62,000 nucleotides of DNA from Cristatella mucedo. Lineage: Eukaryota > Bryozoa > Phylactolaemata > Cristatellidae. Every line of letters begins with the position of its first letter. Positions within the stretch are counted from its first letter, which is position 1. The DNA lies in assembly GCA_009760855.2 (NCBI GenBank), contig WPIO01000127.1, positions 960,001 to 1,022,000 of the forward strand. The letters are read 5' to 3'. A model generated the notes under the pieces. The model was not told the origin of the DNA, searched no databases, and was given only the letters and a program-made list of their open reading frames with translations. Below, in pieces: positions 39,247 to 48,339 of this stretch. Position numbers and translations under genes: made by a program.

Positions 39247-40251
39247 TTAATGTCTGTGGTAAACCATAGGCCGTCTGGGCTGGGGGGGGCGCACAGTGCG
39301 CTTTGTCAGAGGGGCAAACTCGTCTAGCGTGTCAGCTAGTGTCGTGTTTAAGCTAGCTACCAATGATGACAGATCGGAGGGAGGATTGAGCAGCAGGGGT
39401 GAAGCAGATATTCTCTCACGGACAGCATCGATGTCAAGGGTCTTGAGGTTTCCCGATTCACAGGTTATTTTAGAGGAGGATGTGGGCACACACTGTAGAT
39501 TGAATGAGATCTGCATGTGGTCAGATAAGCATGATTTGGTAATAATTGGTGCTGACAAAGTGCAGTTATATGAGAAAATCTGGTCGAGTGTGTGACCCTT
39601 AATGTGGGTAGGGCCATGCACATGAGCCACAAGAGACAATGAGTCAGTCAATGCACGAAATTCGGTGCTGAAAGCGTCAGATAAGTTATCAAAGTGAACG
39701 TTGAAGCCACCCATTACGAGGAAGGATCGATTTCTTGCACACAGAATCGAAATGAGATCGGAGAAATCTGAGATAAAGGAGGATTTGGTACCTGGTGGGT
39801 GATGGACTACTGCCACTATCGGTAGCTTGTTTTCGGGTGAGACCAAGACAATTGATTCAAAAGACTGCTTCGAGGGTACCGCAAATGGCTTGAAGTTGAA
39901 TTTCGAGCGCACGACAATAGCAACTCCACCTCCCGTTTTGATTGATCTAGGGGTGTGAAAGAACGAGAAACCAGATGGAGTTTCGTCTTTAATTGTCGGA
40001 CAGTTTATCGATTTCAGCCAAGTTTCAGTTAGGGCGAGCAGGTCAATACCATTTTCAGAAATAAGGTCGCTTATTACTAGAGGTTTATTGCACACTGAGC
40101 GAGGATTCCAAAGGCAAGCGTTAAGTATGGCCGATGGGGTTACAACAGGCTTGATGACGACTAAGTTTGACGAATTTACAGTGACGCATGTGGGGGAGCG
40201 TGCTGAGCGGTTCGAGACAATGCTAGGAATACCGAACGAGCGGCTACTCAA
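39247..40251 (-). pseudogene. LINE-A endonuclease domain
   Basis: A 334-codon frame with the EEP endonuclease motifs: NACLWNPRSVCNK, DLLALTETWL (Glu present), GGGVAIVVRSKF, VMGGFNVHF (GDFN expected), and SDHMQISF (SDH present). The frame then shifts in a run of G at about 39283. Confidence 0.9.
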
Positions 40252-40444
40252 CTTGCAGGTTCAGCCCAACGAGCGGCGTCTGAGCTGGCGGTTCCGGCCA
40301 CCACGGCGGCTACGGGGTGCTTTTCTTTTATTAATGCATAGTTCATGAATCTTAGCAACTACATTACTATCTAGGAATGCATTTGATCTACGATGACGAA
40401 GCGATAGCAGCTGCTGACGATCATAACTAACATGCAGGTTAGTA

Positions 40445-40735
40445 GTGATAGCCAGCATAGCTAAGGCAGCCGCCGGCGTAGCTAAGGCAGCCGCCGGCGT
40501 GGGAGACCCGGCAGCCCGAAGCGATAAGCGTTTAGATGTCCACAGGCACGTAATTTCTTACGCGCTACGGTCAAATAACAATCAGAATAACTTTAAACAG
40601 GTCTTAGCTGTGCGATTAGCGAGAACGCTTCACCTGCGGCTAAAGGTTAGGCAATTGGATGTTGCGCGTGCTTCGGAGCACCGGCGATCGGATTCCGATC
40701 GGATCATTCCGATCGGATCATTCCGATCGGATCAT
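40445..40735. repeat. Short tandem duplications between two LINE-A copies
   Basis: A roughly 21-bp duplication (AGCTAAGGCAGCCGCCGGCG) is at 40459-40500, and a 14-bp repeat (CATTCCGATCGGAT) near 40690-40730. Otherwise unassigned. Confidence 0.7.
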
Positions 40736-41530
40736 CAGTCAAATCAGCCTATTTTCAGCTTCATAACATTGCTAAAATTAGGGCTTGTTTAGATAAGGAT
40801 ACCACGTCCAAGTTGGTCCATGCATTCGTGACATCTCGTCTCGACTTCTGCAACTCACTGCTTACTGGCCTACCAGCATGTGCGATCAGGCGATTGCAGC
40901 TGGTGCAAAACTCTGCAGCTAGGCTTGTCTGTCGTGAGCGTCGCAGTTGCCACATTACTCCACTTCTCGCCGACCTGCACTGGTTACCAGTCAAGCAACG
41001 GATTGACTTCAAGGTTTTGTCGCTCACTTTTAGGTCTCTTCATTCTATGGCTCCAGCCTATCTTTCAGATATACGACCCCATCAGGCAAAGCATCGTACC
41101 ACTCGCTTTTCGGAATCGAACAGTCTAGAAATACCTCGTACAAACCTTAAATCCTTTGGAGACCGTGCATTTAGCTCGTATGCTCCCACAGCCTGGAACT
41201 CCCGACCTGCATCAGAACATCCCCTGACCTGACCACATTTAAAAGAAACTTAAAAACATACCTATTTAGGACAGCATTTAGTGGGTCCTTGTGATTCGTC
41301 CTCGATGTGCTTATGCGTGCTGACACTGTTCATGCTGCCACTAACCACATTTGCATGCTGACCCAGTGCATGTAACCCCTAACCATGTTATTCATTTTGT
41401 TTGTTTTTCAAGCATGATTTTACTTACTATTCTATTGCGTATCACTTTGCAGAAAATGTAAAGCGCCTAGAAAGAGATTAAGTTCTCTGAGGGCGCTTTA
41501 TCAAGTGCAATATTATTATTATTATTATTA
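40736..41530 (+). pseudogene. LINE-A 3' copy, young and nearly complete tail
   Basis: The 139-codon frame at 40813-41232 plus the complete 3' untranslated region, the hairpin at 41461-41498 (outer stem AAGCGCC/GGCGCTT, inner stem AGAGA/TCTCT) and (ATT)n at 41510-41533. It is roughly 95% identical by eye to the 37058-37840 copy but inverted, which suggests recent activity. Confidence 0.9.
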
Positions 41531-41667
41531 TTATCATCTGATCAGCATCCAATCGTCCGGATCGCCGGATGTTGCTGCCAGCTACGGCGATTCGTCGAGC
41601 TCTCATATGTGTGTACGTACGTACGTATGTATGTATGTATATATGTATATATGTATATAAATATAAT

Positions 41668-41805
41668 ATAATTCATTTATATTGCGCCCCAAGAGAACTT
41701 AAACTCTATGCAGGCGTTTCACATTTGCCTCGGGGCTCGAGACCACGACCTCAGTCAGACCTTGGTCGGGGCGAGCACCTTAACCGCTCGACCAAACCTT
41801 TGTAT
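41668..41805 (-). mobile_element. SINE-B copy
   Basis: On the minus strand: tRNA-like head GGTTTGGTCGAGCGGTTAAG, GTGCTCGCCCCGACC, a box B-like GGTCTCGAGCCCC, then GTGAAACGCCTGCATAGAGT, TTAAGTTCTCTTGGGGCGCA and an ATAAATGAATTATATT end. One of the two best SINE-B copies. Confidence 0.85.
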
Positions 41806-42577
41806 ATCATACGTGCATGTACGCTTTGAGAAAATCGAACTTTGAGTCTCTTGCAGCGCTCACGTCCACGTGGCTCGCGCCTCCGTAGGACTCCCAAGAT
41901 CTGCTGCAGCCGCCTCCGCAGCCGCCGCCGCCGCCGCCGGAGTCACGACAACAGCTCACGAGCGTTTTCGAGCGGCGGCTAGCTGAAGGCGCTCCGCTTC
42001 AAAGTGTTTCTCCACAGAAACCCTACTGACTGTTTTTTAATTGGGGCTACACCCTGGCTGGCAGCCCGGTGCTCTCGGCAGTGCTGGCACAGCGAGCGGT
42101 CAGGCTCCGAGCGGTCAGGAATCGGCCCCGGGGGTCGGTCGCCCGCTACCTGCGCTGGGAGAGCACCAAGTACCTCCTACGCGGAAGAGCGCCAGAGTTC
42201 CACTAGCGCCGACTCAGACAAAGCGGCTCTGCCAAGAGCTACAGGTCGCTTATCTACAGTGCGGCTCACAAGTACTCGGCCACCTGAAAATCGCGCATGA
42301 GTCATACGCGTTTCCGCAAATAATCAAGATCAGGACACACATTAATGATGCAATAACGAGTCCGAAATGTCTGCGAATATTATTCCATGCTGTACCAGTA
42401 GTCGGCGACTCCCGAAATTAAACAATTTGTGAAACTGCAGATATTTCGCCCAAAAAGATTGCGAAATAAGAATTGAGTACCGTCGAGAAAATTGGGACAG
42501 CTTGGAGCAGCGGTTGCTATAGTTACTATGGCTATACTTGGTTACTGTTGCTATGCTGACAAATGCTATGCTGACAA
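41806..42577. other. Unassigned GC-rich spacer with possible Tc1/mariner end
   Basis: No gene recognised. (CCG)n is at 41920-41940. At 42254 the sequence ACAGTGCGGCTCACAAGTAC followed by TCGGCCACCTGAA resembles Tc1/mariner inverted-repeat ends; a matching second end was not found. Confidence 0.35.
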
Positions 42578-42733
42578 ATACACCCCTAACCATGTTATTC
42601 ATTTTGTTTGTTTTTCAAGCATGATTTTACTTACCATTAAATTGCATTCCCTTTGCAGCAAATGTAAAGCGCCTAGAAAGAAATTAAGTTCTCTGAGGGC
42701 GCTTTATCAAGTGCATTATTATTACTATTACTG
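42578..42733 (+). mobile_element. LINE-A 3' tail
   Basis: Starts within ACCCCTAACCATGTTATTCA and carries the whole terminal region to the (TTA)n. It is strongly truncated but little diverged from the 40736-41530 copy. Confidence 0.88.
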
Positions 42734-42734
42734 C

Positions 42735-43900
42735 GGTAACCGTTACGAAGTGCAAGCGCTTAGATTTACCACTAGATATGCCAATCTTAATTTAAATTTT
42801 GTTCAAATTCTGACAAATGGCCCGATTTCTTATAAACTGTGGCATCACATTGCGGTAGCTTAGCGGCCGCTAAGCCTGGTGAGAGCACCGGATGTGGTCG
42901 ACCGGCACTGCAAGCGGTCAGCCGAGAAGGCTTTTCGCGAGGAGTCGCTGCAAATGTAATATGCGCGTGCTTGATGAAACGTGTTGCTCTGATTTTGGGC
43001 ACATTGTCAAAAGCCTAGTCTACAATGAACGAAGAACGCGTCGTTAAAAAAGACGTTCGAGCGCGGACGAGCTCGCACTGAGCTGACGGTAAGCGTCCTT
43101 CCGCTTCCGTCGCGAAAAGTCGCAAGAGCGCAGATCGTCGGATGACGGACGTCGGATGTCGGATGCGAAACGAGGGAAATGCGGTGGCTGTGCTGGTTCG
43201 TGCAACGACGTAGTGAACTCGTAGCGTGGCACCGTCTCGAAATGAGGCCGGCATTTTGAAGTTAGCAAGCCTTTGAAATTACCCAGTCGGTCGTCTCTCT
43301 GGCTGCGCGTTCATAGTGACAGCTCAGCGACCTCGTCCTTTATCGACGGCACGGCAGTGCGTGACTTAGTTCTTTATATGTCCTTGGCGGCGCGTGACCT
43401 CTTTCTTTGTCCGTCTTTGGCCCGTCTGCGTGACCCTGCACGCTCGCAATTACTCCCTAGGGAGCAGCGCCCGCGGCGGCGGCCAGGCCGACGCCTTATC
43501 TAAAGGCCGGTCCTTCAGTCGTGAAAAATGTCACGTCGGTGCGTAGTCATTAATCGCACTGCTCGTCGTATGCCTCGGCCTATCGCGGCAATTACGTCAG
43601 AAGCGGCTCTTAGTGCAAATTCAACGGCCGAGCTCATGAATCACGACCGAGGTGCAGCTGTCAAGCTTACGTAGTTGACGATCGTAGGACATCGCAACGT
43701 CACGGGTGCCGGAGCACTCCGCCGACTTCCGCCGTCGAACCAAGCGAATCGCCGGCCGCGGAGGCGACCGTTGCCATTAAGGCGAGCAGCCGCCACCGCG
43801 GCGAGCTGGTGCTGCCGCGGCGGCGGCACCAGCTCGCGCGCTTTCGCGTCCACTCTTACGGTGGGAAAAAATTTCAAGCAGGCTGAACCTTGAGCTTACG
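42735..43900. other. Unassigned spacer
   Basis: GC-rich from 43020 onward. An imperfect inverted repeat lies at 43800-43836 (GCGAGCTGGTGC and its complement). No gene recognised. Confidence 0.4.
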
Positions 43901-43902
43901 GG

Positions 43903-44222
43903 CGGACAGGAGCATCTAAGGATAGGTTGAAGGACGGACAGGAGCATCTAAGGATAGGTTGAAGGGCGGACAAGAGCGTCTAAGGATAGGTTGAAGGGCG
44001 GACAGGAGCGTCTAAGGATAGGTTGAAGGGCGGACAGGAGCGTCTAAAGATAGGTTGAAGGACGGACAGGAGCATCTAAGGATAGGTTGAAGGGCGGACA
44101 GGAGCGTCTAAGGATAGGTTGAAGGGCGGACAGGAACATCTAAAGATAGGTTGAAGGGCGGACAGGAGCATCTAAGGTTAGGTTGAAGGACGGACAGGAG
44201 CGTCAAAGGATAGGTTGAAGGG
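43903..44222 (+). repeat. 32-bp tandem repeat, 10 copies
   Basis: The unit starts GGACAGGAGCATCTAAGGAT. Copies alternate between A/G at a few fixed positions (GAAGGACGG/GAAGGGCGG, AGCAT/AGCGT), so variant units can be followed along the array. Confidence 0.95.
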
Positions 44223-44990
44223 CTGCGGCGCACCTCGCGGCGGCTGTCAGACCCAGAAATCTTAACTAAACTCAGCGTATTCCGGACAATAATCACATTG
44301 CATAGTGCCAGCGGGAAACTAAATCCGTTTCAAAGCATATATTCACATATATAATGTGAAGACAGGATGCTAATTATTTAGCAACAACGCGCCCAGTGTC
44401 AGCACTCACAACACTAACGAGTAAACAAGCATTTAGCGCCGGCGGAGCGAAGGCTGGGACGAACGTAAAAGCGGGCGGTGCGGCTTCTTTTCAAACGTCG
44501 TCACGTCATTCGTGACTTCAGTTGGGACTGAGTTACATGCTTCCGGAGCATACAGACTAGAGCCATGGTTTCCATTGCATTTGAGAGGGGTTGAGGGCTT
44601 AGCTAAATGACTCAAGTCGAAAGAGCCACTGGCACAGTGAATAGCCAGAGTAGAGCTTAGCATTTCGTACGTAGGCTTCGAGCACCTGCCAAGGATTACT
44701 GTCAGGACGGAAACTTGCAGCACCTGCCAAGGATAGGGATAGCCCCTTGGGCTCCGAAGGTTAGGCAATCCCGAGGCCTGCCTTACACCTAACCGGACTG
44801 GCGAGCTCTCACCAAGCCTAACTCGCGAGGTGCGAAAAGGCGATGCGGAAATCGCAGTGTAGGCCGATTGCTGACATTGCTATGAGTCGACATCGCCGGC
44901 GGCTCTGGCTTTCGCAGTAACGCTGCTTTCAGGATCATACCGCGAAATCTGGCAAATCGAGCTACGCCGCCCATTCCCTGCATGCAAACG
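44223..44990. other. Unassigned spacer, possible old LINE remnant
   Basis: The minus-strand frame 44768-44433 contains SSLYAPEACNSVPTEVTNDV, which resembles the LINE-A/B C-terminal YAPKAWNSLPT motif, so a diverged LINE of this group is likely at about 44450-44600. Confidence 0.45.
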
Positions 44991-45002
44991 AGTTGCAATC
45001 GA

Positions 45003-45095
45003 GGCCAGCTGGGGGCGGCGGCTGGGGGGCGGCGGCTGGGGGCGGCGGCTGGGGGGGGGCGTCGGCTGGGGGGCGGCGGCTGGGGGGCGGCGGCG
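45003..45095 (+). repeat. G-rich minisatellite (GGCGGCTGGGG)n
   Basis: About seven imperfect copies with G runs of 4-9, well able to form G-quadruplexes on the plus strand. It lies just past the polyadenylation signal of the adaptor gene. Confidence 0.9.
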
Positions 45096-45175
45096 GTGCC
45101 TCGCCTCGCTGCACTGTTCTTGCGGCAGCTACACAGCGGTCAGCGCCATCTGACTCCGTGCCGCGACTAGAAAAC

Positions 45176-45181
45176 TTTATT
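45176..45181 (-). terminator. Polyadenylation signal of the SH3-SH2 gene
   Basis: TTTATT on plus gives AATAAA on the minus strand, 250 bp beyond the stop codon at 45431. Good distance and the only such hexamer seen nearby. Confidence 0.6.
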
Positions 45182-45430
45182 TGCGTCTCGGGCTTCACTT
45201 GAGAAAGAAAGAAAAATAACTCAGCGCTATACAAACAACAAAGAAAATGGGTCACGAGCATTCCGCCCGAGTCCGTCGGCCATGACAAGCCAGTCGCCAA
45301 GCCAGGGTCGTCAGCTGATGGCGAGCCGCCGGCGGCGGCGGCAGGCGAAGCGGCGCCGCTACTTGCGTCTCCGCTGGCGCTCTTTGCGGCGGCCGCCGGC
45401 GGCCGCACGTTCCGGCATCCGCCGCCGGCG

Positions 45431-45631
45431 CTAGCGGCGGCACACCGGACTGGCCAGCAGCAGGCGCTCCGATGCGCTCTTGTAGATGGCGTGCGCGTGG
45501 TAGTAGTCGACCAGCTTAGAGAAGAGCGGGAACTCGAGGCGACCAACGGAGACGCCTCCGTCGGCGTGCGTCGCGACGAGGAAATGGTGTATACGATCGC
45601 GGCCCTTGACCGATAGCGTCAGCTGCCCGCC
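45431..45631 (-). CDS. SH3-SH2 adaptor exon 3
   Basis: Acceptor CTTTCTTCCGCTTAG, phase 0. It encodes the C-terminal two thirds of the SH2 domain (GGQLTLSVKGRDRIHHFLV through ERLLLASPV) and stops at TAG 45433-45431, only a few residues after the fold ends, as in NCK proteins. Confidence 0.9.
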   Translation of the reverse strand, partial: GGQLTLSVKGRDRIHHFLVATHADGGVSVGRLEFPLFSKLVDYYHAHAIYKSASERLLLASPVCRR

Positions 45632-46992
45632 CTAAGCGGAAGAAAGCCCGGAGGTCGGCGAGGGCGACGCGGCCGCGCCGGCGATGCAAGGTCGGCGGCG
45701 CCCGCGGCGGACGCAGCCAGCGGCGCCCGCGAGCACAGGCGGCGGTGGCGGCGGCGGCGGCGGCGGCTGCGCTCGCTTCGCTCAGTCACTCACCCGAGAG
45801 TCGCGCAACAGGAAGTCGCCGTCACGCACGAGTAGACGCTCGCACTGGTCGCGGCCTACGCCGTCATGGAAGTAGGCCAGGCCGGCGGTGTCCAGCATGG
45901 CGTAGGCGCACTCGCCGCCGCCGTCCACTTCCTCTGCCGCCGAGGTCGACGCGCGCCACCCGGCGGCACTTGCGGGTGGCACTCTCGCCGACGCCGCCAG
46001 CGGCGTCGGCGGCTTCTGGTGCGTCGGCGACGGTGCCACCGGCCGTGTCTCCGCCGCAGCGCCGCTCCGCCGGCACCGCCGCTCCGGGGCCAGACGGTCG
46101 GCGGCGTCACGCTCCGGCTGCGGCGGCTGCTGCGCTGGCGGCGAGCGCTGCCGCGGCGAAGACGACCGCGGCTCGTGACGTGGCGGCGTCTGATCGGTTG
46201 CCGTCAGCGGCGGCGGCGGCGATGCGGCGAACAGGTAGTTGCTCGGCACGAGGCCCACCTCTCCGCGGCGGTTGCTCGCCAGCCACCAGAGGCCGCTCGC
46301 GTCGGCGATGACGTCCAGCAGTTCGCCGCGCTCGAAGCTCAGCTGCCCGTCCTCCTGAGCGGCGTACGCGTGCAGCGCCACCAGCGAGTCCAGCGTCGCC
46401 GAGCAGTCATCGTCACATCCGTCCTCGCCGCCGCCGCCGCCCGACTGCGGCAGCGGCGAGGACGAAAGGGACTGCCGCTCTGTCGCCAGGTGGCGCGACG
46501 TTTCGTCGCGCGACGGGTGCCTGCAGCTCTCGAAGTCCTCGTAAGCACCGGATGCCGGCGCATCTACGCGGAAATCGAGCGAACCCGTTCGACGCGTCCA
46601 CCGCCGCGTGCCCCGCTTCACCTGACAGCGCGAAACCGCGAGAGGGCGCGGCAGGATTCATCCGTCGCTGCCATCAATGGGTTCGCTGGAGCGGGGGGGA
46701 CGGCAGCGACGGGGGTGGCGTGCGAGCGCGCCGCCGCCGTGCATCCGACGCGACACTCGCCATCGCGAGCTCGCGGGTCGCACTGCTCACCTTCAAGTAT
46801 TTCCTCGTACAAGCCGCCCGACACGTCCTCGCCGCCGCCGCTGAAATCGTCTACCTCGTACCAGGACGCCGCGCGACCAGCGCGTGCGGCACGCTTCGCC
46901 TTCACCCGGTTGACGAGTCTCTCCTTGAAGACAGCGGCTGCAGTCTTGATCGCGTCCATCGCCGACGTCGCCCTCTCACCGAGCATCTGCAT
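45431..46992 (-). CDS. SH3-SH2 adaptor protein, NCK-like (3 exons)
   Basis: Exons 46992-46791, 46563-45794 and 45631-45431 on the minus strand join in frame (1173 nt, 390 residues). Layout: N-terminal helix-prone basic region; three acidic tyrosine motifs (Y45 WYEVDDF, Y62 LYEEILE, Y75 AYEDFES); SH3 at about 128-180 (ALHAYAAQEDGQLSF, WW pair at 160-161, VGLVPSNYL); proline-rich linker at about 183-270; SH2 at about 296-388 with the phosphotyrosine-binding arginine in FLLRDS (R321) and the HHF strand. The SH3 most resembles the third SH3 of NCK, and the SH2 end (KLVDYYHAHAIYKSASERLLL) resembles the NCK SH2. NCK, however, has three SH3 domains and a short linker. A role linking tyrosine-kinase signals to proline-rich partners is inferred. 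Other possibilities are an SLA-like adaptor or a divergent lineage-specific gene. The acceptor of exon 2 was chosen by frame. Confidence 0.85.
45794..46563 (-). CDS. SH3-SH2 adaptor exon 2
   Basis: 770 nt, phase 1 in and phase 0 out with perfect donor CGG/GTGAGT. It contains Y75, a Gly/Asp-rich spacer, the whole SH3, the proline-rich linker and the N-terminal third of the SH2. The acceptor GATTTCCGCGTAG is the one that fits phase 1; a stronger-looking CTGTCAG at 46622 would not keep frame. The composition is extremely GC-rich with a strong C/G third-base bias. Confidence 0.85.
46791..46992 (-). CDS. SH3-SH2 adaptor exon 1
   Basis: Starts ATG at 46992 (a second in-frame ATG lies two codons on) and leaves in phase 1 at a strong donor GAAG/GTGAGC. 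It encodes a basic amphipathic N-terminus (MDAIKTAAAVFKERLVNRVK) and the Y45 and Y62 motifs. LYEEI is the optimal ligand type for Src-family SH2 domains once phosphorylated. Confidence 0.75.
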
Positions 46993-47450
46993 TTTGGAAA
47001 AGCGCCGCCGCCTCGTGAGCCTCGCCTATATACGCGTCGCGTCTATTAATAGAGGCCGGCAAGGTAGCAGGCAACCGCAGCAAGGCAGGGCGCTAGAGGC
47101 CAGGTGGGGGCCCACCTATGACGCTCGTCATGTGACACGTGACGCGCGGCCGGTCGTGCGTCATGGCAGCGGCGGCTCTGGGATGGATAGGGAGCGGCCG
47201 GAGAGGCGCGGCGGTGGCGGGGCCGGCGGGACCGGCGCTGAAGCGCCCGCGTCCTCTCAGTCCCATCGCTTTTCCCCGTCAGTGGCGCGAAAAGCGGGCA
47301 GCCGTCTGCCGCTGTCTGCGCATCGAGGAGCTAGAGCTGAAGCGGCCGCCGCCAGACGGCGCGTTCGCTAATGGGCTCTCTCTCTCACTCTCGTAGGATC
47401 TCGCGAGGGCCTCGCTATCGGGGACAGGCTCGTTCGCGCCACTGACGGCT
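46993..47450. other. GC-rich 5' flank with head-to-head open frame
   Basis: Likely promoter region of the adaptor gene (TATATAGGCG-like sequence on the minus strand near 47030). On the plus strand an ATG at 47163 opens 77 codons beginning MAAAALGWIGSGRRGAAVAG and including ALKRPRPLSPIAF. It could be the first exon of a divergent gene, but no continuing exon was identified. Confidence 0.35.
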
Positions 47451-47749
47451 TGGTACGGCACTTTCAGCAACTTGGCGTGGTCGTCGTTCGGGTCTACTTG
47501 GATAAGGATACCGCAAACCTGGCGCATGCGTTCTTGAAGTCGCTTGAAAAGACTTTCGTAAGACGCTGGTCCTTGTGCCCACGATGCCATAATGCCATAA
47601 TGCGCTTCCACTTGGTGCAAAAGTCGGCAGCTGGGCTTGTCTGTCGTCGCCGTCGCAACTTTCGCGTTGCTCAGCGATTCCACCGCGATGATCTGTCACT
47701 TGCTACTCATCAAGCAGCGGCTTTTCCTTTGCAGCAAATGCAAAGCGCC

Positions 47750-47834
<85 letters not shown>

Positions 47835-47910
47835 AGTTCTCTGAGGGCGCTTTATCAAGTGCATTATTATTATTATTATTATTGTTATTAATATTAATAT
47901 TATTATCATT
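47450..47910 (+). mobile_element. LINE-A fragment with (AG)n expansion in its tail
   Basis: Degenerate coding sequence from TACTTGGATAAGGATACCGC onward, then CCTTTGCAGCAAATGCAAAG and GCGCCT, about 80 bp of pure AG at 47749-47830, TTGAGTTCTCTGAGGGCGCT and (TTA)n to 47885. The microsatellite replaces the short AGAAAGAGA of the normal hairpin. Confidence 0.88.
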
Positions 47911-47942
47911 GAGGTTCTGTCACTCGCTTCTAGATACCTATA

Positions 47943-47969
47943 ATATCCTAGACATTCGGTCTAGGATAT
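47943..47969. repeat. Perfect hairpin, 11-bp stem, 5-nt loop
   Basis: ATATCCTAGAC, five bases, GTCTAGGATAT. Directly followed by the next hairpin. Confidence 0.92.
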
Positions 47970-47970
47970 C

Positions 47971-48005
47971 CTTGGATTCCTAGACATCTGGTCTAGGAAT
48001 CCAAG
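47971..48005. repeat. Perfect hairpin, 15-bp stem, 5-nt loop
   Basis: CTTGGATTCCTAGAC, five bases, GTCTAGGAATCCAAG. It shares the CCTAGAC/GTCTAGG core with the neighbouring hairpin. Confidence 0.93.
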
Positions 48006-48339
48006 CAACCTTCTCATCAAGTTTCGCATAGTACCGTCGTCTCTTCTGACTCAAGCTGCTAGCTATACCTCGAACCGAACCAAAATCCGACGGAGACCCT
48101 GCCTTGGGTTCGGATGCTCTCAAAGCTCGGCACTCACTAGCAATTGACGTCACGACATCCGCTGACTTGACATTTAAAAAATTAACATTTAAATTGACAT
48201 TTTAAAAAAAGAACCAGAAAACGCACCTGTTCCTGATGTCATTAATTCCGTCCGTATCAATTGACCTTTGTGTGATTATGCGTGCTGACGCCGTGCGTGT
48301 CATCACTAACCGATTGACAGAATTCCGGTACAGCTCAGT

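Larger units (their letters stand above)
37058..40460 (-). mobile_element. LINE-A, near full-length CR1/L2-like retrotransposon, inactive
   Basis: Order on the minus strand: basic N-terminal segment of ORF2 (40458-40261), apurinic-type endonuclease (40251-39247), linker and reverse transcriptase (39240-38290 region), C-terminal domain (38359-37313) and 3' untranslated region with the terminal hairpin and (ATT)n at 37058-37080. Breaks: in-frame stops at 40263-40261 and 37591-37589; frameshifts near 39283 (in a G run) and near 38345. Catalytic residues are also lost: the endonuclease GDFN motif reads GGFN and the RT YADD box reads YAGD. No ORF1 is visible, so it is 5' truncated or ORF1 is beyond recognition. 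Confidence 0.92.

Noticed and set aside
45431-46992. A canonical NCK1/NCK2 orthologue
   Set aside because: Only one SH3 is encoded and the upstream exon carries tyrosine motifs instead of SH3 domains; no further SH3 was found up to 47.4 kb.
45866-47371. A 501-codon plus-strand frame, arginine-rich
   Set aside because: It is the antisense shadow of the GC-rich SH3-SH2 gene, whose minus-strand exons have domains and consistent splice sites.
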